Assembly (NCBI RefSeq): GCF_014201375.1
Contig: NZ_JACHDZ010000002.1
Location: 620,001 to 684,000, forward strand
Length of the DNA stretch: 64,000 bases
DNA from: Tunturiibacter empetritectus
GTDB taxonomy: Bacteria > Acidobacteriota > Terriglobia > Terriglobales > Acidobacteriaceae
Reading direction: 5' to 3'
Below the pieces are notes generated by a model, which saw only the letters and a program-made list of their open reading frames with translations, did no database searches and was not told the origin of the DNA. Positions 1 through 10,111 of the stretch are shown here, piece by piece. The number at the start of each line of letters is the position of its first letter. Position 1 is the first letter of the stretch. The position numbers were made by a program, and so were the translations under genes.

Positions 1-2500
1 CCAGGTAGCGAGTATCAGTCAGTTGAACACTCCGGTCACCGTCTCTCTCAATGGCGACCCGAAGAACAGTGTTGTCGACGCCATCGCAGGGGTCGAAGCG
101 GCTGGCATCATCCCCAGCACCCCCAGTCTCACCATCGGAGGATGCACCGTAGGTCCGCCCATCGTCTGCAACGGTACGGGCTTTCCCACCAACAACGGCA
201 CCAACGCGGCCGGCCCTACGTTCATCAACTACGGCCTGCCCAACAACGTCACCAGCGACAACGCCGTAGCCAAAGTGGACTATCAGATCAGTCAACGTCA
301 TTCGGTCAGCGGTCTCTTTTTCTTCGGCAACAACAACGGAACCGTGTCCGACGCCAACCAGCTCCAGACCGCGTGGTTGACCCAGATCCATACTCGCGCC
401 CAGGTCGTTGGAGCGAGCTGGACCTGGATCCTGAACCCCCGCTGGCTCAACGAAGCCCGCTTTGGCTACAACACCGTCTACCAACCCACTTTCGTCAACG
501 ACCGCAATAAACCGGCCTCTGCCTACGGCCTGAACACCGGCGTCACCAATCCGCTGTACTTCGGTCTGCCGCGCATCAACATCTCCGACTTCTTCCCCGC
601 GCTCAACGAGTTGGGAGGATTCAACTGGCCGAAGATCCAGGGTCCCGACCGCAGATTCCAGTTCATCGATCACGTCTCCTACACCGTCGGCAAGCACGCC
701 TACAAGTTTGGGGGCGAGATACACCGCGATAGCTTCACCGGCGGGGCCTATGCCGGTAGCCGCGGCCGCATCAAGTTCGGCTTCGGCACTGACGCATTCC
801 CCGGCGCAACGCCGCTTGAAGACTTCTTCGCTGGGGTGCCCGCATCCGGTAGTCTGCTTAGCGGAGACCCCACCCGGCAGATTCACAATTGGGGATTCGC
901 CAGCTTCGCACAGGACGACTGGCGGCTCACCAAGAACCTCACCCTTAACCTCGGCCTTCGCTATGAACTGAACACCGTCGTCAAGGAGGCAAACAACCTG
1001 CTCGGCAACTTCGATCCCAGCGTAGGTCTGGTTCAGGTCGGTCAGGGTATCAACGGGCCCTACAACGGCGAACACTACAACTTCGCCCCTCGCGTGGGCT
1101 TCGCCTGGGACATCACCGGAAGCGGCAGAACCGTGCTGCGCGGCGGGGCTGGGCTCATCTACGAGACCGTCAACTGGGAGTCTTTCCTTGCTTTGAACAA
1201 CTCCCTCGGTATCAGCACCATCCCCACCGGCGCGCTGGGCGTAGGTCCCAACGGCGGCAAGGGAACCGGTTCGATCTCGGTCGGCACCGTCAACTTCACT
1301 GGCTCTGCGCTCAACTGGAACGCTGGATACAACAGCGGAGCGTCTACTGTCTTCCCCACCGGCACGATCAACTGCGGCGCGAACCCCTGCAGCATCCTCG
1401 GCATGGTGCAAAACTTCCGCACCCCGCAGGTTTACAGCTGGAACATCAACGTCCAGCACTCCTTCCGGCCCGACCTAGTGCTTGAGGCCGCCTATGTAGG
1501 CAACCACGGGCAAAAGCTCGTCGGCATTCACGACATCAACCAGAACGTTCCGTCGGCGGACTTCAACCACGACGAGCAGTCCGGCCGTCCCTTCAACGCT
1601 CTCTATCCCTATCTCAGCTTCATCTATCAGATGGGCAACATCTATCGCTCCAACTACGACGGTCTGCAGATGACCATGACTGCCCGCAACTACCACCACT
1701 TCACCGCCGTCGCCGGCTACACCTACTCTCACTCGCTCGACAACGTAGGCGCAAACTGGGACTTCGGCGCCGGCTCGGGCATCCCCCAGGACAGCACCCA
1801 GCCCCAACGCGAGTACGCCAGCAGCGACTTTGATATCCGCCACCGCTTCACTCTCACCACCAGCTACGCCATCCCCGGCCGAAAGTCGTTCCTTCAATCC
1901 CTCGAAGGCTGGCAGGTCAACTCCATCGTCAGCCTCTACGGAGCGCAACCCTGGGGGCCTATCGATACTGGCAACGACCTGAGTCAGACCGGAGAAGGAG
2001 TCGACCGCTGGGACTTCTTCGGCAATCCTCATGACTTCAAGTCTGGAGGTGCAGTCGGTATCCCTTATCTGGCAGGCGCAGATGCTGTCAACGATTCAGT
2101 CTGCATGGCTCATGCGCGTTCGATCGACACTCTGGGTACCGCCGGTTGCTATAGATCGGGTAACTCCGTCATGACTCCACCCGCGCTTGGAACCTTCGGC
2201 ACAATGGGCCGCAATACCTTCCGCGACACCGGCTATAAGAACTGGGACTTCTCCCTCGATAAGAACTGGCACTTCCACGAGCGCTACGCAGCGCAGTTCC
2301 GCGCGGAGTTGTTCAACTTCACCAACCATCCCAACTTCGCCAATCCCTTCGGAGGCCAGAACGGCTGGGGTCACAACGATCCCTCCGTCCCAGGCCAGTT
2401 CGGCTGCGGCTGCGCGACCCCGGACGTAGCTGCCTCAAACCCTGTCATCGGCTCAGGGGGCAGTCGCGCTGTGCAACTTGGCCTCAAGCTTTCCTTCTAA
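1..2500 (+). CDS. TonB-dependent receptor, Oar-like, C-terminal part
   Basis: The frame is open from the left edge (in phase with position 2) to the stop at 2500, giving 832 visible residues and no credible start, so the N-terminal part lies outside the window. What is visible is the outer-membrane beta-barrel of a very large TonB-dependent receptor: repeated amphipathic strand/turn patterns such as DDWRLTKNLTLNLGLRYE, a late FNFTNHPNFANP segment typical of Oar-like acidobacterial receptors, and a C-terminal aromatic end (GLKLSF). The carboxypeptidase-regulatory and plug domains expected for the family are not visible. Proteins of this type sit in the outer membrane and import large nutrients with TonB energy; the substrate cannot be told. 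The next gene starts 75 bases downstream on the same strand. Confidence 0.88.
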   Translation, partial: QVASISQLNTPVTVSLNGDPKNSVVDAIAGVEAAGIIPSTPSLTIGGCTVGPPIVCNGTGFPTNNGTNAAGPTFINYGLPNNVTSDNAVAKVDYQISQRHSVSGLFFFGNNNGTVSDANQLQTAWLTQIHTRAQVVGASWTWILNPRWLNEARFGYNTVYQPTFVNDRNKPASAYGLNTGVTNPLYFGLPRINISDFFPALNELGGFNWPKIQGPDRRFQFIDHVSYTVGKHAYKFGGEIHRDSFTGGAYAGSRGRIKFGFGTDAFPGATPLEDFFAGVPASGSLLSGDPTRQIHNWGFASFAQDDWRLTKNLTLNLGLRYELNTVVKEANNLLGNFDPSVGLVQVGQGINGPYNGEHYNFAPRVGFAWDITGSGRTVLRGGAGLIYETVNWESFLALNNSLGISTIPTGALGVGPNGGKGTGSISVGTVNFTGSALNWNAGYNSGASTVFPTGTINCGANPCSILGMVQNFRTPQVYSWNINVQHSFRPDLVLEAAYVGNHGQKLVGIHDINQNVPSADFNHDEQSGRPFNALYPYLSFIYQMGNIYRSNYDGLQMTMTARNYHHFTAVAGYTYSHSLDNVGANWDFGAGSGIPQDSTQPQREYASSDFDIRHRFTLTTSYAIPGRKSFLQSLEGWQVNSIVSLYGAQPWGPIDTGNDLSQTGEGVDRWDFFGNPHDFKSGGAVGIPYLAGADAVNDSVCMAHARSIDTLGTAGCYRSGNSVMTPPALGTFGTMGRNTFRDTGYKNWDFSLDKNWHFHERYAAQFRAELFNFTNHPNFANPFGGQNGWGHNDPSVPGQFGCGCATPDVAASNPVIGSGGSRAVQLGLKLSF

Positions 2501-2575
2501 CGTTCGGCCTCGGGTCAAAGGCCGAACGCCGAAATTCAACTGCTTTGAAAACTGTGGAAGAGAGGAATTCCTATC

Positions 2576-3811
2576 GTGGCAACCATGCACTCGGCAACCA
2601 GGAGCTTCAAGACCATCGCATCTTTACTCACTGTCTGTGCCGGACTCTCTTCAGCCGGCCTCCTGGCCCAAGGGGCGCCGGAGCGTACTCTCGACGAGAT
2701 CAAGGTTGAGGCCGTCCATCGTGCAGAGGTCGGCGGATATCCTCTCATCGGTCTCGATCCCAACGACGTCCGCGAAGCCTTCAAGTCCATCCACACCCGC
2801 GACAAGGATGAGTGGGCCGAAGGATTCATGGGGGTCGCCGACCGCTACATGGCCGAAGGCAAGAGCCTCGAAAAGACCGATCCCGCCAAGGCCAACGCAG
2901 ACTACATACGCGCCTGGCATCTCTACTTCTTCGGCCGCTGGCCCACCGATTCGTCTCCCAAGAAAAAACTCTCCTACGCCAAAGGCATCGAAGCATTTCT
3001 CGCTCATGCCCGCATGATGGATCCACCCGTTGAGGTCGTTCACATCCCCTTCGAAGGCAAGGAGATCATCGGCTACCTGCGGCTACCCAAAGGCGCCACC
3101 GGCCGCATCCCCATGGTCATCGCAGTCAACGGACTCGATAGCCGAAAGGAAGACCTCACCGAGAGCTTTTCCGCCATCCTCCCCTACGGCATCGGCTACA
3201 TCGCCGTCGACGGACCAGGCACCGGGCAATCTCCCGTCAAAGCCAGCCCCACCGCCGATCGCGCCCTCTCCAAAGTCCTCGACTACCTCGCCACCAGGCC
3301 CGAAGTCGACTCCCACCGTATCGCCATGCACGGCGTCAGTTGGGGAGCCTATTGGGGCACCAAGATGGCAATCCTCGAGAAAGATCGCCTCAAGTGCGTC
3401 AGCGTCCAATCCCCGCCCACCGACCTCTTCTTTCAGAAAGACTTTGTCGTGAACTCTCTGGTAGGCAACCGCGAGTATCTCTTCGATCAGATTCCCGCCA
3501 TGATGTCCATCTTCGAAAATGTAACCACATTGGATCAGGTAATCGACGAGTTCTCCAAGATGTCCCTCGTCAACCAGCACCTGCTGGGCAAGCCAACCGC
3601 GCCCATGCTGATTCTCGCTGGCACCAAAGACACCCAGGTGCCGATCGCCGATGTCTATAAACTCCTCGACAGCGGCGACTCTCCGAAAGAGGCCTGGATC
3701 AACCCGCAGGGCGGTCACCTCGGCCGACAGGTAGGGGTCTGGCCTGATCCTCGCATCTTCAAGCAGGTCATCCTTCCATGGCTCGATCGAAATCTCAAAG
3801 CCACCCCATAA
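2576..3811 (+). CDS. secreted alpha/beta-hydrolase (FrsA/DUF1100-like esterase)
   Basis: 411 residues from a GTG at 2576, preferred because AGAGGA at 2561-2566 is well spaced from it; an ATG at 2585 is the alternative. An N-terminal signal peptide (hydrophobic residues about 12-30, ending near LLAQGAP) implies export. The alpha/beta-hydrolase core starts near residue 150. The catalytic triad can be placed: Ser255 in the nucleophile elbow GVSWG, Asp352 in LAGTKDTQVP and His381 in GGHLGRQ. The long helical N-terminal region before the core resembles FrsA/2,6-dihydropseudooxynicotine-hydrolase-like enzymes, which cleave esters or C-C bonds. Substrate unknown. It may be co-transcribed with the receptor upstream; a strong hairpin follows the stop codon. 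Confidence 0.85.
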   Translation: MATMHSATRSFKTIASLLTVCAGLSSAGLLAQGAPERTLDEIKVEAVHRAEVGGYPLIGLDPNDVREAFKSIHTRDKDEWAEGFMGVADRYMAEGKSLEKTDPAKANADYIRAWHLYFFGRWPTDSSPKKKLSYAKGIEAFLAHARMMDPPVEVVHIPFEGKEIIGYLRLPKGATGRIPMVIAVNGLDSRKEDLTESFSAILPYGIGYIAVDGPGTGQSPVKASPTADRALSKVLDYLATRPEVDSHRIAMHGVSWGAYWGTKMAILEKDRLKCVSVQSPPTDLFFQKDFVVNSLVGNREYLFDQIPAMMSIFENVTTLDQVIDEFSKMSLVNQHLLGKPTAPMLILAGTKDTQVPIADVYKLLDSGDSPKEAWINPQGGHLGRQVGVWPDPRIFKQVILPWLDRNLKATP

Positions 3812-4120
3812 GTCACTGACACGCAGTCTTTCTGATTCTGTTGTGCGAATAAAGAAATAAAGATTAGCCATAACGATTCCGCAAGGAAACCATTGCGGGA
3901 TCGTTAACGTTTGTCTTCGAGCATGAGCGAGTAGGAGCGAGTAGGAGCTTGCAGGTTTTGCAATCGTTCACACGCCTGAAGTGCGGCGGCCTTCCACAGC
4001 AGCTCGAATCAGTCGGAGCACATCTTCGAGCGCGATCTTCCAGACACTTGAAAATAATATGTAACCGTATATGTTATAAAATGTGCGGACTATCGGTTCT
4101 ACAAGACTCAGACAATATCC
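3812..4120. other. gene-free gap between convergent genes
   Basis: About 310 bases between the hydrolase stop and the stop of the RND pump on the other strand. It holds one strong hairpin (3872-3905), a short direct repeat of GAGCGAGTAG around 3926-3947 and an AT-rich stretch near 4050-4080. A short open frame at 3949-4197 has no ribosome-binding site and overlaps the pump gene, so I do not call it a gene. Confidence 0.6.
3872..3905. terminator. hairpin terminator candidate between convergent genes
   Basis: AACGATTCCGCAA (3872-3884) pairs with TTGCGGGATCGTT (3893-3905): 13 pairs including one G-T wobble, with an 8-base loop. It lies 60 bases after the hydrolase stop. No clear T-run follows, so it may act with Rho or as an RNA-stabilising end. 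Confidence 0.55.
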
Positions 4121-7100
4121 TCAGACAGTCGCTTGTGGCTCTTCCACCCCTGCCCGCTCGCCTTTCGAAGTCAGATGATAATACATCGCAGGCGTAACGA
4201 TCAGGCTCAGAACCACCGAGATCAACAGGCCTCCGATCACGGCAATTGCCAGTGGCTGCAGCATCTGCGACCCGGCACCCAACGCAAAAGCCAGCGGCAG
4301 CATCCCGCACATCGCCGCAGTCGCCGTCATCACGATCGGCCGCAGCCGCCTCTGCGCCGCATGCATCATTGCGTCAAGCGCCTCTGCTCCTTCGGCCCGT
4401 GCCCGTTCATCCGCATCCAGCAGCAGGATGCCATTTTTGGCCACGATCCCGATCACCATAATCAAGCCCATGAAGCTTGCGACGTTGAAGTCGGTTCGCG
4501 TAATCAGCAGCGCCAGAACGACTCCAGCCATGGAAAGAACGGAGCTAGTAAGGATCGCAATCGGCGCGGAGAAGTTTCTAAATTCAGCAAGCAGCACACC
4601 GAAGACCAGCGCAAGCGCAAGGATGAGAACCTGGACGAGCTCATGAAAAGATTTCTGCTGCTCCTGATACGTGCCGCCGTACTCTACCCGCACACTCGCC
4701 GGAAGATTCAACTTAGCCACGGCATCTTTCACCTTGACCATGGCGCCGCCAAGATTGGAACCCTCCAGTCGACCGCTTACCAGCACAACCTGCTCGAGAT
4801 TTTCGCGACGGATCTCATTCTGTGGAGGCAGTTCTTTGATCTCGGCAAGTGCACCCAGCGTCGCGGTGTGCCCCGTCGCAGAGTTGAAGACCGTGTTCTC
4901 GATCGCGCTCAACGAGGAGCGATGCTCGTCCGACATGCGCACACGGACTGTGTAAGGCCGGCCAGCCACAATCACCGGATCGGTCGAAGGAAGGCCATCC
5001 AGCAGCGAGGTTGCGTCTTCTGCTACCTCCTGAACGGTAAAGCCGAGGCGGCTCGCCAAACCAGGATCCACCTGGAAGGTAGTCGCCGGCCCGCTCAGTG
5101 TGTTGTCGACGCCGTTCTGAGTATCGACGACCCCTGGAATCGCAGAGATGGCCGCCTGCACCTTCGGCCCCAGATCGTGCAGAAGTGTGGTGTCGTTCGA
5201 GAAGAGTTTAATCTGAATCGGCTCGGGAGAGTTCGAGAGATCGTTGATCATATCCTCAAGAACCTGTACAAACTCGACATCAAGCTCCGGCTCCTGCTCC
5301 TTGATCTTCTGTCGCACGTCCGAAATAATCTCATCGATAGCCCGCGATCGCTTCGTCTTCAGGCGAACCGAGATATCGCCGGTATTCGTCTCTGTCACGG
5401 CAGCAAGACCAAGCTGAAGGCCAGTTCGTCGTGTTGTGATCGAAACCTCCGGCGTATCGCGGAGAATCTTTTCCACGCGATCGAGCGCTTTATTCGTCGT
5501 CGCCAGAGAGCTGCCCGCAGGCATGATGTAGTCAAGGATAAAGCTCCCTTCGTCCATCGCTGGCAGCAAATTTGATCCGAGTGCGCTGTAAGCAAAGTAG
5601 CCAACTACGATGAGAACTCCGGAGATGGCTACCAGCGCCCAGCTTCGACGAATCGTCCAGCCGAGCACGCGGCTGTGAAAGCTGAGAACGCGGCGCATGA
5701 AGGGGCCGTTCTCATCATGGTCCGCGATAGAGTGATCCGCAGACGGCTTCGAGGATGCATCTTCGCGACGCTCGCGCAGAAGCGAAAGTGAGAGTGCGGG
5801 TGTGAAGGTCAAAGCCAACAGGAGTGATGTGAGAAGCGCTGCAGTCATGGTCACGGCCAGCGCCCGGAAGAAACTGCCGGTCACCCCTGTGACAGCAATC
5901 AGAGGAAGAAAGACAACCACAGGCGTGACGGTAGACCCGATAAGAGGAATAGTGATCTCGTGCAGAGCGGTACGTACCGCATCGACACGGGACTGCCCAC
6001 GATCCCGATGCACGACGATATTTTCCACCACCACAATAGCGTCGTCGATCACAAGGCCGATAGCGGCGGCAAGGCCGCCAAGCGTCATCAGGTTAAAGCT
6101 CTGTCCAATAATCCAGAGAAAAAGAATTGTGACTGCGACGGTGACAGGTATCACCAGGCCAGCGATCAGCGACGAAGTCCAGTCGTGCAGAAATAAAAAC
6201 AGAATCACGCACGCCAGCAAAAGGCCAATCAGAATGGCGTCGCGAACGCTGGCAATGCTCTCGCGAACAAGCTCCGACTGGTCATAGAACGGTGTGAGAT
6301 GAACCCCCGGGGGTAGAGTTTTGCTCAGCTGAGCGATCTCGACGGCGACCGCAGCAGCCACGGCAACCGTGTTGCTGGTGGGTTGCCGCGTTATGTTGAG
6401 CAACACCGACGGTATGCCGTTAGCGTCGACGGTGGTGTAGACGGGAAGAGTAGCCGGCCCCAGAGACGCTACATCCGAGATGCGAATCGGAACACCGGCA
6501 GCCGTGGTTTTGACGACGAGACGTCCGAGCGATTCGACATCATGCGCCTGCGCACCCACCAGCCCGAGAATCAGCTGATGATCAGCCTCGTACAGTCCGG
6601 GAGAATCAATGATATTCGACGTCTGCACAGCGTTCACAAGATCGAGAACGGTGATGCCCGCAGTCTGCAAACGCGCAGGATCCGGGACGATATGAAACTC
6701 GGGAACTTTGCCGCCCTGAACCACAACCGTGCTCACCCCGGTGACCCGATTCAAAGGAGGTTTGAGATCATAAGTCGCGATCTGCCATAGAGCCGTGGGC
6801 GACACGGTGTTAGGCCCGCGGTCATCTGCTGTCAGCGCATACGCCACAATAGGAAAGGTCGCGAAGGTCAGGCGATTCGTTGTGATCTTTGCCGTGCTGG
6901 GCAGGCTCGACTGTATCTTCGCCAGGGCGGAGTCAGTGAGCTGTAACGTGCGGAACATGTCCACAGTCCAGTCGAAGAACAGACTCACCTCTGCAGATCC
7001 ACGACTCGTGGTGCTGCGAACCGTCACAAGTCCGGGGACGCTGTTGACGGCATCTTCAATGGGCTTTGTGATCGTGACCTGCATCTGCTCAACCGGCATC

Positions 7101-7285
7101 ACACCGTTATCGACGCCGATCACCACACGCGGAAAGTTCGTATCCGGAAAGACAGAGATCGGCACCTGAAAGGCCGCGTAGATCCCGGCAATCGTGAGCA
7201 CGATGAGGAAGAAGAAGATCGGCTTGGCGGTACGCGTCAGCCAGAAGTTTTTTTCGTCGGCGGTAGGTGCATTCGGCAGACTCAC
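4121..7285 (-). CDS. RND efflux pump inner-membrane subunit
   Basis: 1054 residues, the usual size of an AcrB/MdtC-type resistance-nodulation-division transporter. The N-terminal membrane helix (around residues 22-40) is followed by the FPDTNFPRVVIGV porter-domain start, and TM4 carries the proton-relay pair Asp414-Asp415 in GLVIDDAIVVVEN. The second half repeats the fold (helices near residues 540-560 and 860-1040). It is a proton-driven exporter working with the adaptor and TolC-like channel upstream. The start is GTG at 7285, whose first base is also the last base of the adaptor stop (TAGTG), indicating translational coupling. The TM4 motif fits the HAE/drug type better than the CusA metal type, but substrate cannot be fixed. 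Last gene of the YncE-led operon. Confidence 0.93.
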   Translation of the reverse strand: MSLPNAPTADEKNFWLTRTAKPIFFFLIVLTIAGIYAAFQVPISVFPDTNFPRVVIGVDNGVMPVEQMQVTITKPIEDAVNSVPGLVTVRSTTSRGSAEVSLFFDWTVDMFRTLQLTDSALAKIQSSLPSTAKITTNRLTFATFPIVAYALTADDRGPNTVSPTALWQIATYDLKPPLNRVTGVSTVVVQGGKVPEFHIVPDPARLQTAGITVLDLVNAVQTSNIIDSPGLYEADHQLILGLVGAQAHDVESLGRLVVKTTAAGVPIRISDVASLGPATLPVYTTVDANGIPSVLLNITRQPTSNTVAVAAAVAVEIAQLSKTLPPGVHLTPFYDQSELVRESIASVRDAILIGLLLACVILFLFLHDWTSSLIAGLVIPVTVAVTILFLWIIGQSFNLMTLGGLAAAIGLVIDDAIVVVENIVVHRDRGQSRVDAVRTALHEITIPLIGSTVTPVVVFLPLIAVTGVTGSFFRALAVTMTAALLTSLLLALTFTPALSLSLLRERREDASSKPSADHSIADHDENGPFMRRVLSFHSRVLGWTIRRSWALVAISGVLIVVGYFAYSALGSNLLPAMDEGSFILDYIMPAGSSLATTNKALDRVEKILRDTPEVSITTRRTGLQLGLAAVTETNTGDISVRLKTKRSRAIDEIISDVRQKIKEQEPELDVEFVQVLEDMINDLSNSPEPIQIKLFSNDTTLLHDLGPKVQAAISAIPGVVDTQNGVDNTLSGPATTFQVDPGLASRLGFTVQEVAEDATSLLDGLPSTDPVIVAGRPYTVRVRMSDEHRSSLSAIENTVFNSATGHTATLGALAEIKELPPQNEIRRENLEQVVLVSGRLEGSNLGGAMVKVKDAVAKLNLPASVRVEYGGTYQEQQKSFHELVQVLILALALVFGVLLAEFRNFSAPIAILTSSVLSMAGVVLALLITRTDFNVASFMGLIMVIGIVAKNGILLLDADERARAEGAEALDAMMHAAQRRLRPIVMTATAAMCGMLPLAFALGAGSQMLQPLAIAVIGGLLISVVLSLIVTPAMYYHLTSKGERAGVEEPQATV

Positions 7286-8610
7286 TATTTGCCTCCCGCA
7301 TCGTCGTCGCTCTTGCCTGCCGAACCTTTCTCCTCAGCCGGCCCCACCTTTACCCTCGTGCCTTCGTCCAGCCCATAGCCGCCAGTCGTTATCACCATAT
7401 CGCTCGGCTTGAGACCACTAAGTATTTGCGCCGACTCATCCGTCTGTATGCCGACAGTGACAGCGCGCTTTGCAGCCGCTCCGTCCGGGCCGATGACCAT
7501 AACAATCTTGCCCGCGCCCTCTGGCGACCGCTGAACGGCTTCCGTTGGAATCAGCAGCGCGTTCTCTACAGTTCTTCCCTTCAGAGTGGCGTGCACCGAA
7601 GTGCCGGCCTTCAGCTTGCCCTTCGGATTCGATACTCGCAGCCAGACTTCAACCGTGGTGCTGCCAGAGTCGAGCGCCGGACTGATCAGCGAAACCTTGG
7701 CATCTATGGGTTCTTCTACTCCCGGTACGGTTATCGTGGCGGGAGAACCCACACTAAGCCGCTGCGCCTGAATCTGAGCGATGTGCAACTTCGCGATCAT
7801 GGCGGAGGTATCCATCACCGTCACGACGGCAGTTCCCGCAGCGACGGTCTCCCCTGCAAAGAGTGGTCGATCCGTGACGACGCCAGAGATCGGCGTTCTG
7901 ATGTTGGTATAGCTAAGCTGCGCCTCCGCACCCAGGTACTTTCCCTTCGCAGAGGCGAGCTGCCCCTTTGCCGATTCCAGCGAAGCGCTGGTGCCAACCT
8001 TCGTGAGGGCCTCGTACTTCTGCTTCGCAATATCGTAAGCCGCCTGCGCCTGCAGTGCAGTCGTTCGCGCGGTATCGTAATCCCGTCCTGGTATCGCTCC
8101 CTGAGACAGCAACTGCTTGCGGGCCTCGAGAATGCTGTTGTCGAGATCGAGTGTGGCCTTCGCCTGTTCCAGATCAAGCCGGGATCGGGTTTGCTCTTCG
8201 GGAACTGCAGACTGCGTTGCCGTCGCATAGGCCCCTTGCGCTGCGTCGAAGGCACCTTTGTTATCCATCGCAGCCGCGGCGAGATCTTCGTTCTCAAGCG
8301 TTGCCACAAGCTGGCCGGCCTTCACATGGTCGCCCCGTTGAACATAAAACTTACGTACAGGCGCAGTCACCTTAGGTAAAATCGCGGCCTGTGCAACCGG
8401 GGCAAGAGTTGCGTCTGCGTCAATCTCCTCGGTGATCGAGCCGCTTCCGGGATGGACGGCTTGCACTGTGACCACGGGTTTATCGGCCGTATCGTCTGCC
8501 TTCTTGCAGCCGTTCAGAAGCAGCATGGAAGCAGACAGGAACATCAAAGATGCGGCCAATGCCGGTGTCCCAGCACGTTGAGTTGTCGTAGTTACTATTT
8601 TGTTGGCCAC
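7285..8610 (-). CDS. RND periplasmic adaptor lipoprotein (membrane fusion protein)
   Basis: 441 residues from a GTG at 8610. A lipoprotein signal is visible: basic N-terminus, hydrophobic core and lipobox LLNGC with Cys35, so it should be anchored in the inner membrane and project into the periplasm. Around residues 65-110 and 210-245 lie the two halves of the biotinyl-lipoyl-like domain (PVRKFYVQRGDHVKAGQLVA and TPISGVVTDRPLFAGE), with the long alpha-hairpin between them, followed by beta-barrel and membrane-proximal domains. It bridges the RND pump to the TolC-like channel. Two bases separate it from the channel gene and it overlaps the pump gene by one base. The C-terminus is Lys/Asp/Gly rich. 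Confidence 0.92.
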   Translation of the reverse strand: MANKIVTTTTQRAGTPALAASLMFLSASMLLLNGCKKADDTADKPVVTVQAVHPGSGSITEEIDADATLAPVAQAAILPKVTAPVRKFYVQRGDHVKAGQLVATLENEDLAAAAMDNKGAFDAAQGAYATATQSAVPEEQTRSRLDLEQAKATLDLDNSILEARKQLLSQGAIPGRDYDTARTTALQAQAAYDIAKQKYEALTKVGTSASLESAKGQLASAKGKYLGAEAQLSYTNIRTPISGVVTDRPLFAGETVAAGTAVVTVMDTSAMIAKLHIAQIQAQRLSVGSPATITVPGVEEPIDAKVSLISPALDSGSTTVEVWLRVSNPKGKLKAGTSVHATLKGRTVENALLIPTEAVQRSPEGAGKIVMVIGPDGAAAKRAVTVGIQTDESAQILSGLKPSDMVITTGGYGLDEGTRVKVGPAEEKGSAGKSDDDAGGK

Positions 8611-8612
8611 GG

Positions 8613-10082
8613 TTAAATCGTCCCCGTAAGTAGTTGAAGATTTGCCAGCGCAAGCTGATAGCGAATGGTGCCGTCCTGATGAGCAAGCTCTGCACTGGTC
8701 AAAGAGTTCTGTGCATCGACAACCTCGAGGACGGTCGCCTCGCCGGCGGAGTAGCGCATCCTGGTCAGGCGAAGGCTCTCCCGCGCCGTCTGTACACTCA
8801 ACTCAAGCGACGCAAGCTGATCGTGAGCGAGGGAAGCCTCTCCATAAAACTCATCAAGCTGAGCGATCAGTGTGCGCTGTGTAGAAGTCAACGCCACCTT
8901 GGCAGCATCGCGAAGGATGTGGGCCTGCTTAATCTTGTGCTGCGTCGCAAACCAGTCCCACACAGGAATGTCGAGTGTCGCCGAAGCGGAGTAGCCAAGG
9001 TTGCGAACACCGTCAGGGCCGTTTCTGGCGAACTGCGGGGCATCGATACCATACGAGTAGTTAAGCACCAGGTCAGGCAGGTAAGCAGCGCGTGCGGTCG
9101 TAATGTCGAGATCCTTCGATCGCAGCGTTGCCAGGGCGCTCTTCAGTTCGGGATTATTCGCGGCTGCCTGCGTCTCCACCACGGCTCGCTCCGGAAGCGG
9201 AGTTGCTGCAGGAAGTGTCACACTGTACGGCGAGCGGGGATCAGGAAACAACAGCACGCCAAGATCAAGACGAGCCTTCTGCGCCTGCAGTTGAGCGTCC
9301 CCAAGATCCCGCTGCCGTTGTTGCAGCGTCAGCTGGGCCTTGATGACATCCGCATGTGCCACTTCTCTTGCTGTTTCGCGTTGCTCCGTCTGCTTCACAA
9401 AGTCAGCAGCCTCATTGGTAGCGCGCTGTTGAATGACAATCCGTACCTGCGCAGCGGTTGAGTTGTAGAAAAGTCCAACGACGGTCGAGGTCAAACCCCT
9501 GCGGCTGATCTCCATCTCCGCACTGGCGATTGCAGCAGCCGCGCCCGCGCGAGCCAGAGCAGTGTACTGTGCAAGTCCAATCGTCTCGGTAACGACGCCT
9601 TGGCTGATGTACTCGTGCACGACATTGTTGGCGATGAACCTGGGCGCCGCCTGTGTCCCGATCGAGCCGGCCAGACCATTCGGCTGAGTATAAAGATACT
9701 GATTGTGGTACACGACGGAGGGGAGCAAAGCCGCTCTTGCAATCGAACGGTCAAGCTGTGCGGCCTTGCTCGCTGCCACCGCCGCGGCAAATGCGGGCTC
9801 ATTCGTTCTTGCCAGCGAGAGCGCCTGGTCAAGCGTAATTGCCTGACTAGCCTGGTTCGCATCTTGCACGGGCGTCGCTGTTACTCCACCGTTAGCCTGC
9901 GTGGCTCCAGCGTCAGTCCGCGACGCCGCACTTTGCGGCGACCCTGTAAGCTCCGGGGCAGCTATCCCGGAAGTGGTTGTCTGCCAGGCTTCAGCCGGTG
10001 ATGGCGCGATGACCAACGCCATCACCCAGCCAAACGCGAAGATCGTGTTGAGTTGCAAGGTTCGTTTCATGGTCTGCTTCAC
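8613..10082 (-). CDS. TolC-type outer-membrane efflux channel
   Basis: 489 residues; GTG at 10082 or the in-frame ATG at 10070 (MKRTLQL) may be the start, the latter giving a cleaner signal peptide. Two outer-membrane-efflux-protein repeats are present: residues about 85-275 and 300-480. The second has the classic ends of the coiled-coil hairpins (ARESLRLTRMRYSAGEATVLEVVDAQNSL), where most family members have xxRYxxGxxxxxxVLDAQ. It forms the outer-membrane and periplasmic tunnel for the downstream RND pump. It lies 29 bases after the YncE-like gene and two bases before the adaptor. Confidence 0.92.
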   Translation of the reverse strand: MKQTMKRTLQLNTIFAFGWVMALVIAPSPAEAWQTTTSGIAAPELTGSPQSAASRTDAGATQANGGVTATPVQDANQASQAITLDQALSLARTNEPAFAAAVAASKAAQLDRSIARAALLPSVVYHNQYLYTQPNGLAGSIGTQAAPRFIANNVVHEYISQGVVTETIGLAQYTALARAGAAAAIASAEMEISRRGLTSTVVGLFYNSTAAQVRIVIQQRATNEAADFVKQTEQRETAREVAHADVIKAQLTLQQRQRDLGDAQLQAQKARLDLGVLLFPDPRSPYSVTLPAATPLPERAVVETQAAANNPELKSALATLRSKDLDITTARAAYLPDLVLNYSYGIDAPQFARNGPDGVRNLGYSASATLDIPVWDWFATQHKIKQAHILRDAAKVALTSTQRTLIAQLDEFYGEASLAHDQLASLELSVQTARESLRLTRMRYSAGEATVLEVVDAQNSLTSAELAHQDGTIRYQLALANLQLLTGTI

Positions 10083-10111
10083 ACGCCCATTGCGCGGAAT
10101 ATCTCCCGCAG

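Noticed and set aside
3949..4197. 82-codon open frame
   Set aside because: No ribosome-binding site, no family-like sequence, and it overlaps the 3' end of the RND gene on the other strand.
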